Below the pieces are notes generated by a model. The model was not told where the DNA came from. It did no database searches and saw only the letters and a list, made by a program, of their open reading frames with translations. Source: an uncultured Actinomycetes bacterium (lineage in GTDB: Bacteria > Actinomycetota > Thermoleophilia > Solirubrobacterales > Thermoleophilaceae). From it: a stretch of DNA of 9,931 nt. Position numbers and translations under genes: made by a program. Below, piece after piece: positions 1-7,306 of this stretch. How positions within the stretch are numbered: position 1 is the stretch's first letter; the number at the start of each line of letters is the position of its first letter. Where the stretch lies: contig CAMLNW010000087.1 in assembly GCA_946481495.1 (NCBI GenBank), positions 1 to 9,931 of the forward strand, written 5' to 3'.

Positions 1-38
1 CAACCGCAAAGACGATGAGGCCGCGCTGCGCTGGTTCC

Positions 39-240
39 AGGCCGCGCTCGCGGCACCAGGCCGTGGCGTGCCGCCGCCGACTCGCTGGCGAGCAGCAGCG
101 CACAGGCGCCGTCGTTCACGCCCGAGGCGTTGCCTGCCGTGACGCTGCCACCGGCGCGGAATGGCGTGGGCAGCGCAGCCAGCTTCTCCGGGGTCGAGCC
201 GTCGCGGATGCCCTCGTCCCGTGCGGGCTCGACGGCGAGC
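39..240 (-). pseudogene. Thiolase (acetyl-CoA acyltransferase) internal fragment
   Basis: Read on the - strand in one open frame, this stretch encodes [20 protein letters not shown] followed by [20 protein letters not shown] and [19 protein letters not shown]. That is the conserved centre of thiolases: the xTxEKLAxLxPxF segment, then [22 protein letters not shown] and the GLxPxAR turn. Thiolases condense or cleave 3-ketoacyl-CoA (fatty-acid degradation, beta-ketoadipate or acetoacetyl-CoA pathways); the subfamily cannot be told from about 65 residues. The active-site cysteine region and the C-terminal His/Cys motifs are absent. Similarity fades after VPRAR, below about base 39: the remaining codons do not give the usual continuation, so a second break or a frameshift may lie there. 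On the other side it ends at the RodZ-like membrane segment. No start or stop belongs to it. I regard it as a fragment brought here by a chimeric join or rearrangement. The family assignment is strong; the exact ends are approximate. Confidence 0.8.
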
Positions 241-677
241 GGCTGATCATCGCCGCCTCGATGGTCGGCTTCCTGCTGGTGCTCGGCCTGACGGGTGGCG
301 AGGACGACTCGGGCGGGGGCAGCAACCAGGCAGCGAGGACACCAACGACGACCGTCAAGAAGCAGCAACCGCAGCGCAAGCAACAGCAGACCCGGCCAAC
401 GCCTGCCGGCGTCGACGTCAGGATCGCCCCGATCGAGCCGACCTACGTCTGCGTCGACAACGGTTCCGGTACGCCGATCGTCTTCGAGAACACGCTCGAC
501 GCGGCACAGACCTTCCGTAATCCGCAGCAGGTACGGATCAACCTCGGCAAGCGGTCGGCGGCGGTCACGCTCAACGGCAAGCCGGTGGCGATCCAGGAGA
601 GTGCCGAGCCGATCGCGCTCGATCTGAGCCGCGACGGATCGACCGAGCTCGACGCCGCCGAGGCGCCCTGCGCATGA
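240..677 (+). CDS. RodZ-like membrane protein, N-terminally truncated
   Basis: Only the C-terminal part is present. It begins with a hydrophobic membrane segment ([16 protein letters not shown], bases 243-290), followed by an acidic/Gly patch and a Lys/Gln/Pro/Thr-rich linker (about bases 296-405). A small all-beta-looking domain then runs to the stop, with features of the DUF4115 domain of RodZ-type proteins ([11 protein letters not shown], then [18 protein letters not shown]). RodZ relatives have a cytoplasmic helix-turn-helix, one membrane span and this outer domain, and help organise the elongation machinery. The helix-turn-helix half should lie upstream, but that DNA encodes a thiolase on the other strand, so the gene is broken at about 215-245. 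The frame stays open upstream to a nominal ATG at base 15, but those residues are antisense thiolase and not a real N-terminus. An in-frame ATG lies at 261 without a convincing binding site. The stop overlaps the cinA start (ATGA). The family call rests on architecture and position. Confidence 0.65.
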   Translation, partial: RLIIAASMVGFLLVLGLTGGEDDSGGGSNQAARTPTTTVKKQQPQRKQQQTRPTPAGVDVRIAPIEPTYVCVDNGSGTPIVFENTLDAAQTFRNPQQVRINLGKRSAAVTLNGKPVAIQESAEPIALDLSRDGSTELDAAEAPCA

Positions 678-1963
678 GCGCCCGCGCCGGCGTCGTGGTG
701 ACGGGCACCGAGGTGCTGACCGGGCGCGTGCGCGACCGCAACGGGCCCTGGCTGTCCGATCGTCTTCGGGAGATCGGCGTCGACCTCGCGCACATCACGA
801 TCTGCGGCGATCGGACCGAGGACATGGAGGCGCAGCTGCGCTTCATGGCCGATCAGGGCGTCGACGTGATCTTCACGAGTGGCGGTCTCGGCCCGACGGC
901 CGACGACCTGACACTCGAGATCGTCGCGCGTGTCAGCGGACGTCCACTGGCGCTTGACGAGGCGCTCTCCGAGCGGATAGCGGCGATCGTGGCGCCGCTG
1001 ATGAAGCGCTGGCCGAACGTCGATCCGGAGGCGGTCCGCGCGGCCAACCGCAAGCAGGCGCAGGTGCCGGAGGGGGCGACGACGATCGAGCCGGCCGGGA
1101 CTGCGCCGGGAATGGTCGTTCCCGCCGGGAACGGTCTGCCGGCGGTCGTCGTGCTACCCGGCCCGCCGCGCGAGCTGCACGCGATGTGGCCGGCCGTACT
1201 GGCGTCCGAGCCGTTCCAGGCCGTGCTCGAGCGCGCGACCGATTACGAGCAGACGATGCTGCGCCTGTTCGGGATCCCCGAGTCGGAGATCGCTGAGACG
1301 CTGCGCGTCGCCGAGCAGGAGATCGAGCAGTTCGACGCGCTCGAGATCACGACCTGCTTGCGCCGCGGCGAGGTCGAGGTCGTGACGCGCTACGAGCCGG
1401 GCGCGGGCGCTGCCTGGGAGGCATTGGCCGCGCTGATCGCCGATCGCCATGCCGACACGCTCTTCTCGACAGACGGCTCCTCGATCGAGGAGCGGGTCGA
1501 TGACCTGCTCGGCGAGCGCCAGCTCGCCGTCGCCGAGTCGTGCACCGGCGGGCTGCTGGCGGCACGACTGACCGAGCGGCCGGGCTCGTCGGGGCGATTC
1601 CTCGGTGGGGTGGTCTCCTACTCGAACGAGGCGAAGTCGGAGCTGCTCGGTGTCGATCCCGAGCTGATCGAACGCCACGGCGCCGTCTCGGGCGAGGTCG
1701 CAGAGGCGATGGCCGACGGCGCGCTGGAGCGTTTCGGCTCCGACTTCGCGATCTCCGTGACGGGAATCGCGGGGCCGGACGGCGGAACCGAGGAGAAGCC
1801 AGTCGGGACGGTCTTCTGGTGCGTCAAGGCGGCCGCTGGCGAGGCGATCGTGCGCGGAATCCGGCTGCCTGGAGACCGCGCCGACGTCCGCGATCGTTCG
1901 ACTACCGTGGCCCTGCATCTGCTCCGTCGCCTGTTGGAGGGGTCGCCCGTAACCCTCCCGTGA
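674..1963 (+). CDS. cinA: CinA, nicotinamide-nucleotide amidohydrolase (CinA-PncC fusion)
   Basis: A 429-residue full-length CinA, a normal size. The N-terminal domain (about 1-170) is the molybdopterin-binding-like fold, with [14 protein letters not shown] near the start and [12 protein letters not shown] at residues 69-80; [11 protein letters not shown] closes it. The C-terminal PncC-type domain (about 270-425) has AESCTGGL with the presumed catalytic Ser at residue 289, then [23 protein letters not shown] and [16 protein letters not shown], all hallmarks of the NMN deamidase family. The known reaction is hydrolysis of nicotinamide mononucleotide to nicotinate mononucleotide, recycling NMN released by DNA ligase; the N-terminal domain is linked to ADP-ribose pyrophosphatase activity in some members. 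The protein should be cytoplasmic. The start ATG at 674 overlaps the upstream stop, with a weak GAGG at 660-663, which points to translational coupling. The position directly before recA is the usual one in Gram-positive bacteria. Confidence 0.96.
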   Translation: MSARAGVVVTGTEVLTGRVRDRNGPWLSDRLREIGVDLAHITICGDRTEDMEAQLRFMADQGVDVIFTSGGLGPTADDLTLEIVARVSGRPLALDEALSERIAAIVAPLMKRWPNVDPEAVRAANRKQAQVPEGATTIEPAGTAPGMVVPAGNGLPAVVVLPGPPRELHAMWPAVLASEPFQAVLERATDYEQTMLRLFGIPESEIAETLRVAEQEIEQFDALEITTCLRRGEVEVVTRYEPGAGAAWEALAALIADRHADTLFSTDGSSIEERVDDLLGERQLAVAESCTGGLLAARLTERPGSSGRFLGGVVSYSNEAKSELLGVDPELIERHGAVSGEVAEAMADGALERFGSDFAISVTGIAGPDGGTEEKPVGTVFWCVKAAAGEAIVRGIRLPGDRADVRDRSTTVALHLLRRLLEGSPVTLP

Positions 1964-1976
1964 CAGAGCTGTTGCA

Positions 1977-1990
1977 CGAACGCATGTTCG
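1977..1990 (+). promoter_or_regulatory. LexA (SOS) box upstream of recA
   Basis: The 14 bases CGAACGCATGTTCG consist of the half-sites CGAAC and GTTCG separated by GCAT. This fits the Gram-positive/actinobacterial LexA operator CGAACRNRYGTTCG at every position. It begins 13 bases after the cinA stop, 82 bases before the preferred recA start, and overlaps the position expected for the -35 of the promoter proposed just downstream. LexA bound here would block that promoter until RecA-stimulated self-cleavage. The match is seen directly; regulation is inferred. Confidence 0.9.
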
Positions 1991-2013
1991 TCGTCCGATC
2001 GCCCGCCTAGCCT
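1985..2013 (+). promoter_or_regulatory. Candidate recA promoter
   Basis: TAGCCT at 2008-2013 fits the actinobacterial -10 pattern TANNNT. With a 17-base spacer the -35 position falls on TGTTCG (1985-1990), the right half of the LexA box; this is not a good -35 sequence, as is common in GC-rich actinobacteria. The predicted transcription start is near 2020, giving a leader of about 39 bases. An alternative -35, TTGCAC at 1972-1977, has no -10 at suitable spacing. Evidence is motif-level only. Confidence 0.45.
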
Positions 2014-2050
2014 CTGGTCTCCCGTTTCGGGAACTTCGTGGAACCAGAGG
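2011..2050 (+). repeat. Inverted repeat / hairpin in recA leader overlapping the ribosome binding site
   Basis: CCTCTGGT (2011-2018) is an exact reverse complement of ACCAGAGG (2043-2050), an 8-base-pair outer stem. Inside it TCCCG (2020-2024) pairs with CGGGA (2028-2032) around a TTT loop. The right outer arm covers most of the recA Shine-Dalgarno AGAGGAG (2046-2052). On an RNA starting upstream of 2011 it could mask the ribosome binding site. If transcription starts near 2020, only the small inner hairpin at the 5' end would form. The pairing is visible; a role is inference. Confidence 0.6.
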
Positions 2051-2058
2051 AGATCGTC

Positions 2059-3147
<1,089 letters not shown>

Positions 3148-3155
3148 GCGAGCCG

Positions 3156-3611
3156 ATGACGGACGAGCAGCGGGCGCTCGACCTCGCCTACAAGGCGCTG
3201 AATCGGCGCGACCGGACGGTCGGGGAGCTACGTGGCTACCTCGAGGGCAAGCTGGTCGAGCCCGCCGCCATCGACGGCGCGATCGCCGAGCTCGCGCAAG
3301 GGGGCTTCCTCGACGATGCGCGCTTCGCGCAACGGCTCGCCGAGGACAAGCGAACACTCGCGTTCTGGGGCTCTGAGCGAATCGAACGCGAGCTCCTACG
3401 CCGCGGTGTCGCGCCCGATCTAGTCGAGGAGACGTTGGCGGCGCAGGACGAAGAGGACGAGCTCGACACCGCACTGGCGCTGCTCGCCGACAAGGTCCGT
3501 GAGCCACCGGCCGACGACCGGTCGCGCGATCGTGCCTGGCGAATGCTCGTGCGCAAGGGATACGCCCCTGAGCTGGCCTATGCGGCGGTCAGGGCGCATT
3601 CAGCTGAATAG
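3156..3611 (+). CDS. recX: RecX, RecA regulatory protein
   Basis: RecX binds the RecA filament and limits its growth and activity. The product is 151 residues from the ATG at 3156, within the normal range. An open frame continues upstream inside recA in another phase, but ATG 3156, 8 bases after the recA stop, gives the proper N-terminus (MTDEQRALDLAYKALNRRDR). Family features in order are ALNRRDRTVGELRGYL, then GGFLDDARFAQRLAED, WGSERIERELLRRGV and the C-terminal repeat RAWRMLVRKGYAPELAYAAV, corresponding to the three-helix repeats of RecX. The binding site is weak (GAGCGAG), so translation is probably coupled to recA, keeping RecX below RecA. Co-transcription from the SOS promoter is inferred from spacing. 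Confidence 0.95.
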   Translation: MTDEQRALDLAYKALNRRDRTVGELRGYLEGKLVEPAAIDGAIAELAQGGFLDDARFAQRLAEDKRTLAFWGSERIERELLRRGVAPDLVEETLAAQDEEDELDTALALLADKVREPPADDRSRDRAWRMLVRKGYAPELAYAAVRAHSAE

Positions 3612-3737
3612 ACAAGTGGGCGTAGCAGGGGTCACGGGCTTATCCATCCGGTAAGCCTATGTTTGCGGCGCGCCAACATCGTCACTACCCTGAGTCTCCA
3701 AGCGGCCGAAAGCTGGTCGAGCTAAGGAGATTGCACG
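3612..3737 (+). promoter_or_regulatory. recX-rny intergenic region with hairpin and -10-like hexamer
   Basis: This 126-base gap contains no gene. GGCTTA(T)CC at 3637-3645 pairs with GGTAAGCC at 3650-3657 around the loop ATCC, an 8-base-pair stem with one bulged T. TATGTT at 3658-3663 directly follows and fits a -10 hexamer; no good -35 is visible 17 bases upstream. The hairpin is followed by TATGTTTGC rather than a T-run, so it is a poor intrinsic terminator. It could be a weak terminator for recA-recX or an operator-like site. AAGGAGA at 3724-3730 is the rny ribosome binding site. Confidence 0.4.
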
Positions 3738-5159
3738 ATGGAGATCCTGCTGGCGGCACTGGTCGCAGCTACTGTTTCGGGGGTGGTCGTACTTGCCGCG
3801 CCACGGCTTCGCCGGCGGCCGGCGCTTGTCCACGGCGCACCGGCAGTAGGACCCCAGACCAGTCGTCGGCCAGGCCATGGCAAGCCCCACAAGGCGCCGG
3901 TCGCTGACAATCCCATCCAGCGCGACGAGTTCGACGATCTCGAGCGACAGCTGCGGGACCGCGAGCGTGAGATCAAAGGCGCCCAGGCGGCTTTCGAGGA
4001 CAGCCGTCAGCGCCACCTGCGCGAACTGGAGCGCGTATCTGGCCTCACCGTCCCCGAAGCGCGCCAGGCGCTGATCGCGGAGCTCGAGGACGAGCTTCGC
4101 CACGAGCGTGCACGGCTGATCCGCCGGGTCGAGGATGAAACGCGCCACGACGCCGAGCGCCGCGCCCGGAGCATCCTCGCGACCTGCATGCAGCGGCTCG
4201 CAAGCGGGCACGCCGCCGAGGGAACTGTGACCTCGATCCAGCTCGACTCAGACGAGCTGAAAGGCCGCATCATCGGCCGCGAGGGACGTAACATCCGCGC
4301 GTTCGAGACCTTGACGGGCGTCGATGTGATCATCGACGACACGCCGGGAACGGTCGTCCTCTCAGCCTTCGACGGCGTGCGCCGCGAGATCGCGCGCCTG
4401 ACACTCGAGAAGCTGCTCGCCGACGGGCGAATCCATCCGGCGCGGATCGAGGAGGCCTACGGCCAGGCGAAGTCCGAACTGGACCGCCGCATCGTCGAGC
4501 TCGGCGAGCAGGCCGAGCTCGAAGCCGGCGTCGGCACTGTTCATCCTGAGCTGACGCGACTGCTCGGCCGGCTGCGCTTTCGCACCAGCTACGGCCAGAA
4601 CGTGCTCGAGCACTCGATCGAGAGCGCACGGCTCGCCGCGCTGACCGCCGCAGAGCTCGGAGCCAATCCGAAGATCGCCGCCCGTGCCGCGCTGCTGCAC
4701 GACATCGGCAAGGCGGTCTCGCACGAGATCGACGGCCCGCACGCGATCGTCGGGGCGGAGCTCGCGCGCCGCTACGACGAGTCGGACGCCGTCGCCCATG
4801 CGATCGAGGCTCACCACAACGAGGTCGAGCCACAGACCGTCGAGGCGGTGATCGTCCAGATCGCCGACGCACTCTCGGGCGCACGGCGCGGTGCCCGCGG
4901 CAACTCGCTCGAGGACTACGTCGCCCGCCTGCACGACCTCGAGGGCGTCGCCGCGCGCCATCCCGGCGTCGAGAAGGTCTACGCGATGCACGCCGGACGG
5001 GAGCTGCGCGTGATCGTCAAGCCCGAGGAGATCGACGACGACGGTGCCACGATCCTCTCGCGCGAGATCGCCCGCGAGGTAGAGCGAGAGCTCGAATACC
5101 CGGGGCAGATCAAGGTCACGGTGATCCGCGAGAGCCGGGCCACCGAAATCGCCCATTGA
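3738..5159 (+). CDS. rny: Ribonuclease Y
   Basis: RNase Y is a membrane-anchored endoribonuclease that starts mRNA decay. The product is 473 residues, somewhat shorter than the usual 510-520. AAGGAGA sits 7 bases before the ATG. In order: an N-terminal membrane segment (MEILLAALVAATVSGVVVLA, residues 1-20), a basic, Pro/Gly-rich stretch at about 25-60, a charged coiled coil at about 63-160, a KH RNA-binding domain at about 170-230 with GRIIGREGRN (GREG loop at 180-183), and an HD hydrolase domain with His292 (LEHSIESA) and the metal-binding pair His321-Asp322 in LLHDIGKA. The conserved RNase Y C-terminal region ends in PGQIKVTVIRES. The shorter length comes from the coiled-coil/N-terminal part, where the Pro-rich stretch is unusual. 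The recA-rny order also occurs in Bacillus (recA-ymdA). miaB follows 28 bases downstream. Confidence 0.96.
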   Translation: MEILLAALVAATVSGVVVLAAPRLRRRPALVHGAPAVGPQTSRRPGHGKPHKAPVADNPIQRDEFDDLERQLRDREREIKGAQAAFEDSRQRHLRELERVSGLTVPEARQALIAELEDELRHERARLIRRVEDETRHDAERRARSILATCMQRLASGHAAEGTVTSIQLDSDELKGRIIGREGRNIRAFETLTGVDVIIDDTPGTVVLSAFDGVRREIARLTLEKLLADGRIHPARIEEAYGQAKSELDRRIVELGEQAELEAGVGTVHPELTRLLGRLRFRTSYGQNVLEHSIESARLAALTAAELGANPKIAARAALLHDIGKAVSHEIDGPHAIVGAELARRYDESDAVAHAIEAHHNEVEPQTVEAVIVQIADALSGARRGARGNSLEDYVARLHDLEGVAARHPGVEKVYAMHAGRELRVIVKPEEIDDDGATILSREIAREVERELEYPGQIKVTVIRESRATEIAH

Positions 5160-5173
5160 ACGCCGCTAGTCAG

Positions 5174-5187
5174 TAGCTTTTGGCGCG
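5174..5187 (+). promoter_or_regulatory. Candidate leaderless promoter of miaB
   Basis: No Shine-Dalgarno precedes the miaB ATG (the bases before it are TTTTGGCGCG). Instead TAGCTT (5174-5179), a TANNNT -10, ends 8 bases before the ATG at 5188, about the spacing seen for leaderless actinobacterial transcripts. No convincing -35 is visible. miaB may alternatively be read from the rny transcript. This is motif evidence only. Confidence 0.4.
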
Positions 5188-6510
5188 ATGCGGCGCTACC
5201 ACCTGACGACCTTCGGGTGCCAGATGAACGAGCACGACTCCGAGCGGATGAAGGGGATGCTCGACTCACTCGGCTATCAGCAGTCTGCGGAGCGCGCCGA
5301 TGCCGATCTGATCCTGTTCAACACCTGCTCGATCCGCGAGTCCGCCGACTCGCGCTTCATCGGGCATCTCGGCGAGGCGAAACGGCTCAAGACCGAAGAT
5401 CCGACGCGGATCATCGGGGTCGGCGGTTGCTGGTCGCAGTCGATGAAGGAGAAGGTCTTCGAGCAGTTCCCGTTCGTCGACGTCGCCTTCGGCCCCGGCC
5501 AGGTGCACCGGCTCGCCGAGTTCCTCAACAGCGATCAGCTGACCGCGCAGGGCTACTTCGAATTCGAGGGCTTCACCGGCCACCTGCCGATGAAGCGCGA
5601 GCGCGACTTCCAGGGCTGGGTCCAGATCTCGGTCGGCTGCAACTGCGTCTGCTCGTACTGCATCGTCCCGTCGACACGTGGCCGCGAGGTCTCGCGCCCC
5701 GCCGACGAGCTCGTCGCAGAGATCGAGCGGCTGGCCGCCGACGGCGTGCGCGAGGTGACGCTGCTCGGCCAGAACGTCAACTCCTACGGGCGCGATCTGC
5801 CGGTCGGCGCGAAGGCGACCTTCGCGGAGCTGCTGGCGATGGTCGACGCGATCGACGGCATCGACCGTGTCCGCTACACCAGCCCACACCCGAAGGACAT
5901 GCGCGAGGACGTGATCCGTGCGCACGCCGACCTGCCGAGCATCTGCCCGCACATCCACCTACCGTTGCAGTCCGGCTCCAGCCGCGTCCTGAAGGCGATG
6001 CGCCGCACCTACAATCGCGAGCGCTACATGGACCGCGTCGCGCTGATTCGCGACATCGTTCCCGACTGCTCGATCACGACCGACATCATCGTCGGCTTCC
6101 CGGGCGAGACCGATGCCGAGTTCGAGGAGACGCTGGAGGTAGTGGAGGCGGTCAAGTACGACTCGGCGTTCACCTTCATTTTCTCGCCGCGCCGCGGCAC
6201 GGCCGCCGCGGATCTCGACGGCCAGCTCTCGCACGCGGTCAAGCGCGAGCGGATGGAGCGGCTGGTCGAGGCGGTCCAGCGACTGGCCGCCGAGCGCGCT
6301 CAGCGGTTCGTCGGCCGCACCGTCGAGGTTCTCGTCGAGGGGCCGTCACGGACCGATCCGTCGAGGATTCGCGGTCGCACCACCCACGGCAAGACGATCA
6401 ACTTCGAGGGCCTCGCGCTGCCGGGCGAGATGACCCAGGTCGAGGTGACGTCGGCAACGAGCACGACGCTCGCCGGGCAAGAGTCGCTGCTCGCTCGCGT
6501 AGGCGCTTGA
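5188..6510 (+). CDS. miaB: MiaB, tRNA-2-methylthio-N6-dimethylallyladenosine synthase
   Basis: This is a radical-SAM methylthiotransferase that converts i6A37 to ms2i6A37 in tRNAs reading UNN codons, using two 4Fe-4S clusters. The product is 440 residues, the normal length. The N-terminal UPF0004 domain supplies Cys11 (TFGCQMNEHDSE), Cys47 (FNTCSIRES) and Cys81 (GGCWSQ) for the auxiliary cluster. The radical-SAM motif CX3CX2C is Cys151, Cys155 and Cys158 (GCNCVCSYCIVPSTRGRE), with an extra Cys at 153 where most MiaB have Asn. LLGQNVNSYG, LPLQSGSSRVLKAMRRTYNR and ITTDIIVGFPGET are standard core segments, and a C-terminal TRAM domain (from about residue 372) binds tRNA. GGCWSQSMKEK in place of the more usual GCxAQ is a minor variation. 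The stop overlaps the miaA start (TTGA), so the two enzymes of the pathway are translationally coupled. Confidence 0.97.
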   Translation: MRRYHLTTFGCQMNEHDSERMKGMLDSLGYQQSAERADADLILFNTCSIRESADSRFIGHLGEAKRLKTEDPTRIIGVGGCWSQSMKEKVFEQFPFVDVAFGPGQVHRLAEFLNSDQLTAQGYFEFEGFTGHLPMKRERDFQGWVQISVGCNCVCSYCIVPSTRGREVSRPADELVAEIERLAADGVREVTLLGQNVNSYGRDLPVGAKATFAELLAMVDAIDGIDRVRYTSPHPKDMREDVIRAHADLPSICPHIHLPLQSGSSRVLKAMRRTYNRERYMDRVALIRDIVPDCSITTDIIVGFPGETDAEFEETLEVVEAVKYDSAFTFIFSPRRGTAAADLDGQLSHAVKRERMERLVEAVQRLAAERAQRFVGRTVEVLVEGPSRTDPSRIRGRTTHGKTINFEGLALPGEMTQVEVTSATSTTLAGQESLLARVGA

Positions 6511-7241
6511 CGCAGGTAGTCGCGCTCTTCGGGCCGACGGGAGTCGGAAAGACCGCGGTCGCGCTGGAGCTGGCGGATCGACTGCGCGAGAGCGGGGAGG
6601 ATCCCGTCGCGATCTCCTGCGACGCCCTGCAGGTGTACGAAGGGCTGTCGGTCCTCACGGGCACCGCGAGCGCCGAGGAGCAGCAGCGGCTCGAGCACCG
6701 CATGGTCGGGATCGTCCCCGTCAGCGAGCCGTTTTCCCTGGGCGACTACATGCCGCGCGCGCACGCCGAGATCGACGCAGCTCTGCGGGCTGGCCGGCAA
6801 CCGATCGTCCTCGGCGGCACCGGTCTCTACCTGCGCGCCGCGCTCGCGGAGCTGTCGCTGGAGAAGGTGCCGCCGAACACCGAGACATCGGAGCTGTGGT
6901 CGCCGGAGACGCGCCATCCGACGGCGATCTTCGGGCTGACGATGGAACGCGAGCAGCTCTACCGGCGGATCGACGCCCGCGTCGACGCGATCGTCGCAGC
7001 CGGCGCGGAGGACGAGGTTCGGCGCGCGCAAGCGCTAGGTCCCTCGCACACCGCCCGCAAGGCGCTCGGCTTCTCAGAGCTGCTGGAGGGCGATATCGAC
7101 CGGATGAAGCAGCGGTCGCGCAACTACGCGCGCCGTCAGATGACATGGATGCGCAAACTGCCGAACGTGCGGCAAATCGACATGACCGAACGCTCGCCAG
7201 AGCAGGCGGCGGCGGAGATTCATGCGCGACTGCGGCGGTAG
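6507..7241 (+). CDS. miaA: MiaA, tRNA dimethylallyltransferase (internally shortened)
   Basis: MiaA transfers a dimethylallyl group from DMAPP to N6 of A37 in tRNA, giving the MiaB substrate. The start is TTG at 6507, overlapping the miaB stop; it is the only plausible start before the P-loop and gives 244 residues. Motifs: P-loop GPTGVGKT at 9-16, SCDALQVYEGL at 37-47 with the presumed catalytic Asp39, LEHRMVGI, VLGGTGLYLRA at about 101-111, LYRRIDARVDAIVAAGAEDEV, TARKALGFSELL and the C-terminal YARRQMTWMRKL. Bacterial MiaA is usually about 300 residues. Here the segment after LYLRAALAEL goes through a short linker (SLEKVPPNTETSELW) straight to RHPTAIFGLTMERE. The usual DPxxAxxIxxND-RxxRALE part, belonging to the insertion domain that contacts the tRNA anticodon arm, is missing. 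The frame is open throughout with no sign of a frameshift. The other motifs look intact, but activity is uncertain. Confidence 0.9.
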   Translation: MTQVVALFGPTGVGKTAVALELADRLRESGEDPVAISCDALQVYEGLSVLTGTASAEEQQRLEHRMVGIVPVSEPFSLGDYMPRAHAEIDAALRAGRQPIVLGGTGLYLRAALAELSLEKVPPNTETSELWSPETRHPTAIFGLTMEREQLYRRIDARVDAIVAAGAEDEVRRAQALGPSHTARKALGFSELLEGDIDRMKQRSRNYARRQMTWMRKLPNVRQIDMTERSPEQAAAEIHARLRR

Positions 7242-7254
7242 ACGAAGACGCTCC

Positions 7255-7306
7255 TATACTCGCTAGGGCGGAGAGGCGTCGTGAACGAGTTGAGGAGACC
7301 GTCACG
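7255..7306 (+). promoter_or_regulatory. Candidate promoter and leader of the acylase gene
   Basis: TATACT at 7255-7260 is a near-consensus -10 hexamer standing out in very GC-rich DNA, 13 bases after the miaA stop. The predicted start is near 7267, leaving a leader of about 40 bases. No recognisable -35 lies 17 bases upstream (inside the miaA end). GAGGAGA at 7292-7298 is a strong ribosome binding site 8 bases before TTG 7307 and decides that start. Together these suggest the acylase is transcribed separately from miaBA. Confidence 0.5.

Noticed and set aside
15..240. Apparent N-terminus of a 220-residue protein starting at base 15 on the + strand
   Set aside because: The residues are Arg/Ala-rich with no family pattern, and the opposite strand in the same phase encodes conserved thiolase sequence; the frame is open only by GC-rich chance.
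2038..2058. GTG at 2038 as recA start
   Set aside because: The seven extra residues are atypical, and a strong SD (AGAGGAG) is placed for ATG 2059.
4362..5156. 264-codon open frame on the - strand across rny
   Set aside because: It is antisense to the conserved HD and C-terminal region of RNase Y, with composition typical of a shadow frame.
5217..6506. Upstream extension of the miaA frame through all of miaB
   Set aside because: It is an out-of-frame reading of miaB; the MiaA P-loop begins nine residues after TTG 6507, so nothing upstream is needed.
6837..6925. Frameshift as the cause of the short MiaA
   Set aside because: Neither alternative frame between 6837 and 6925 restores the missing motifs, and the frame is correct on both sides, so a deletion fits better.
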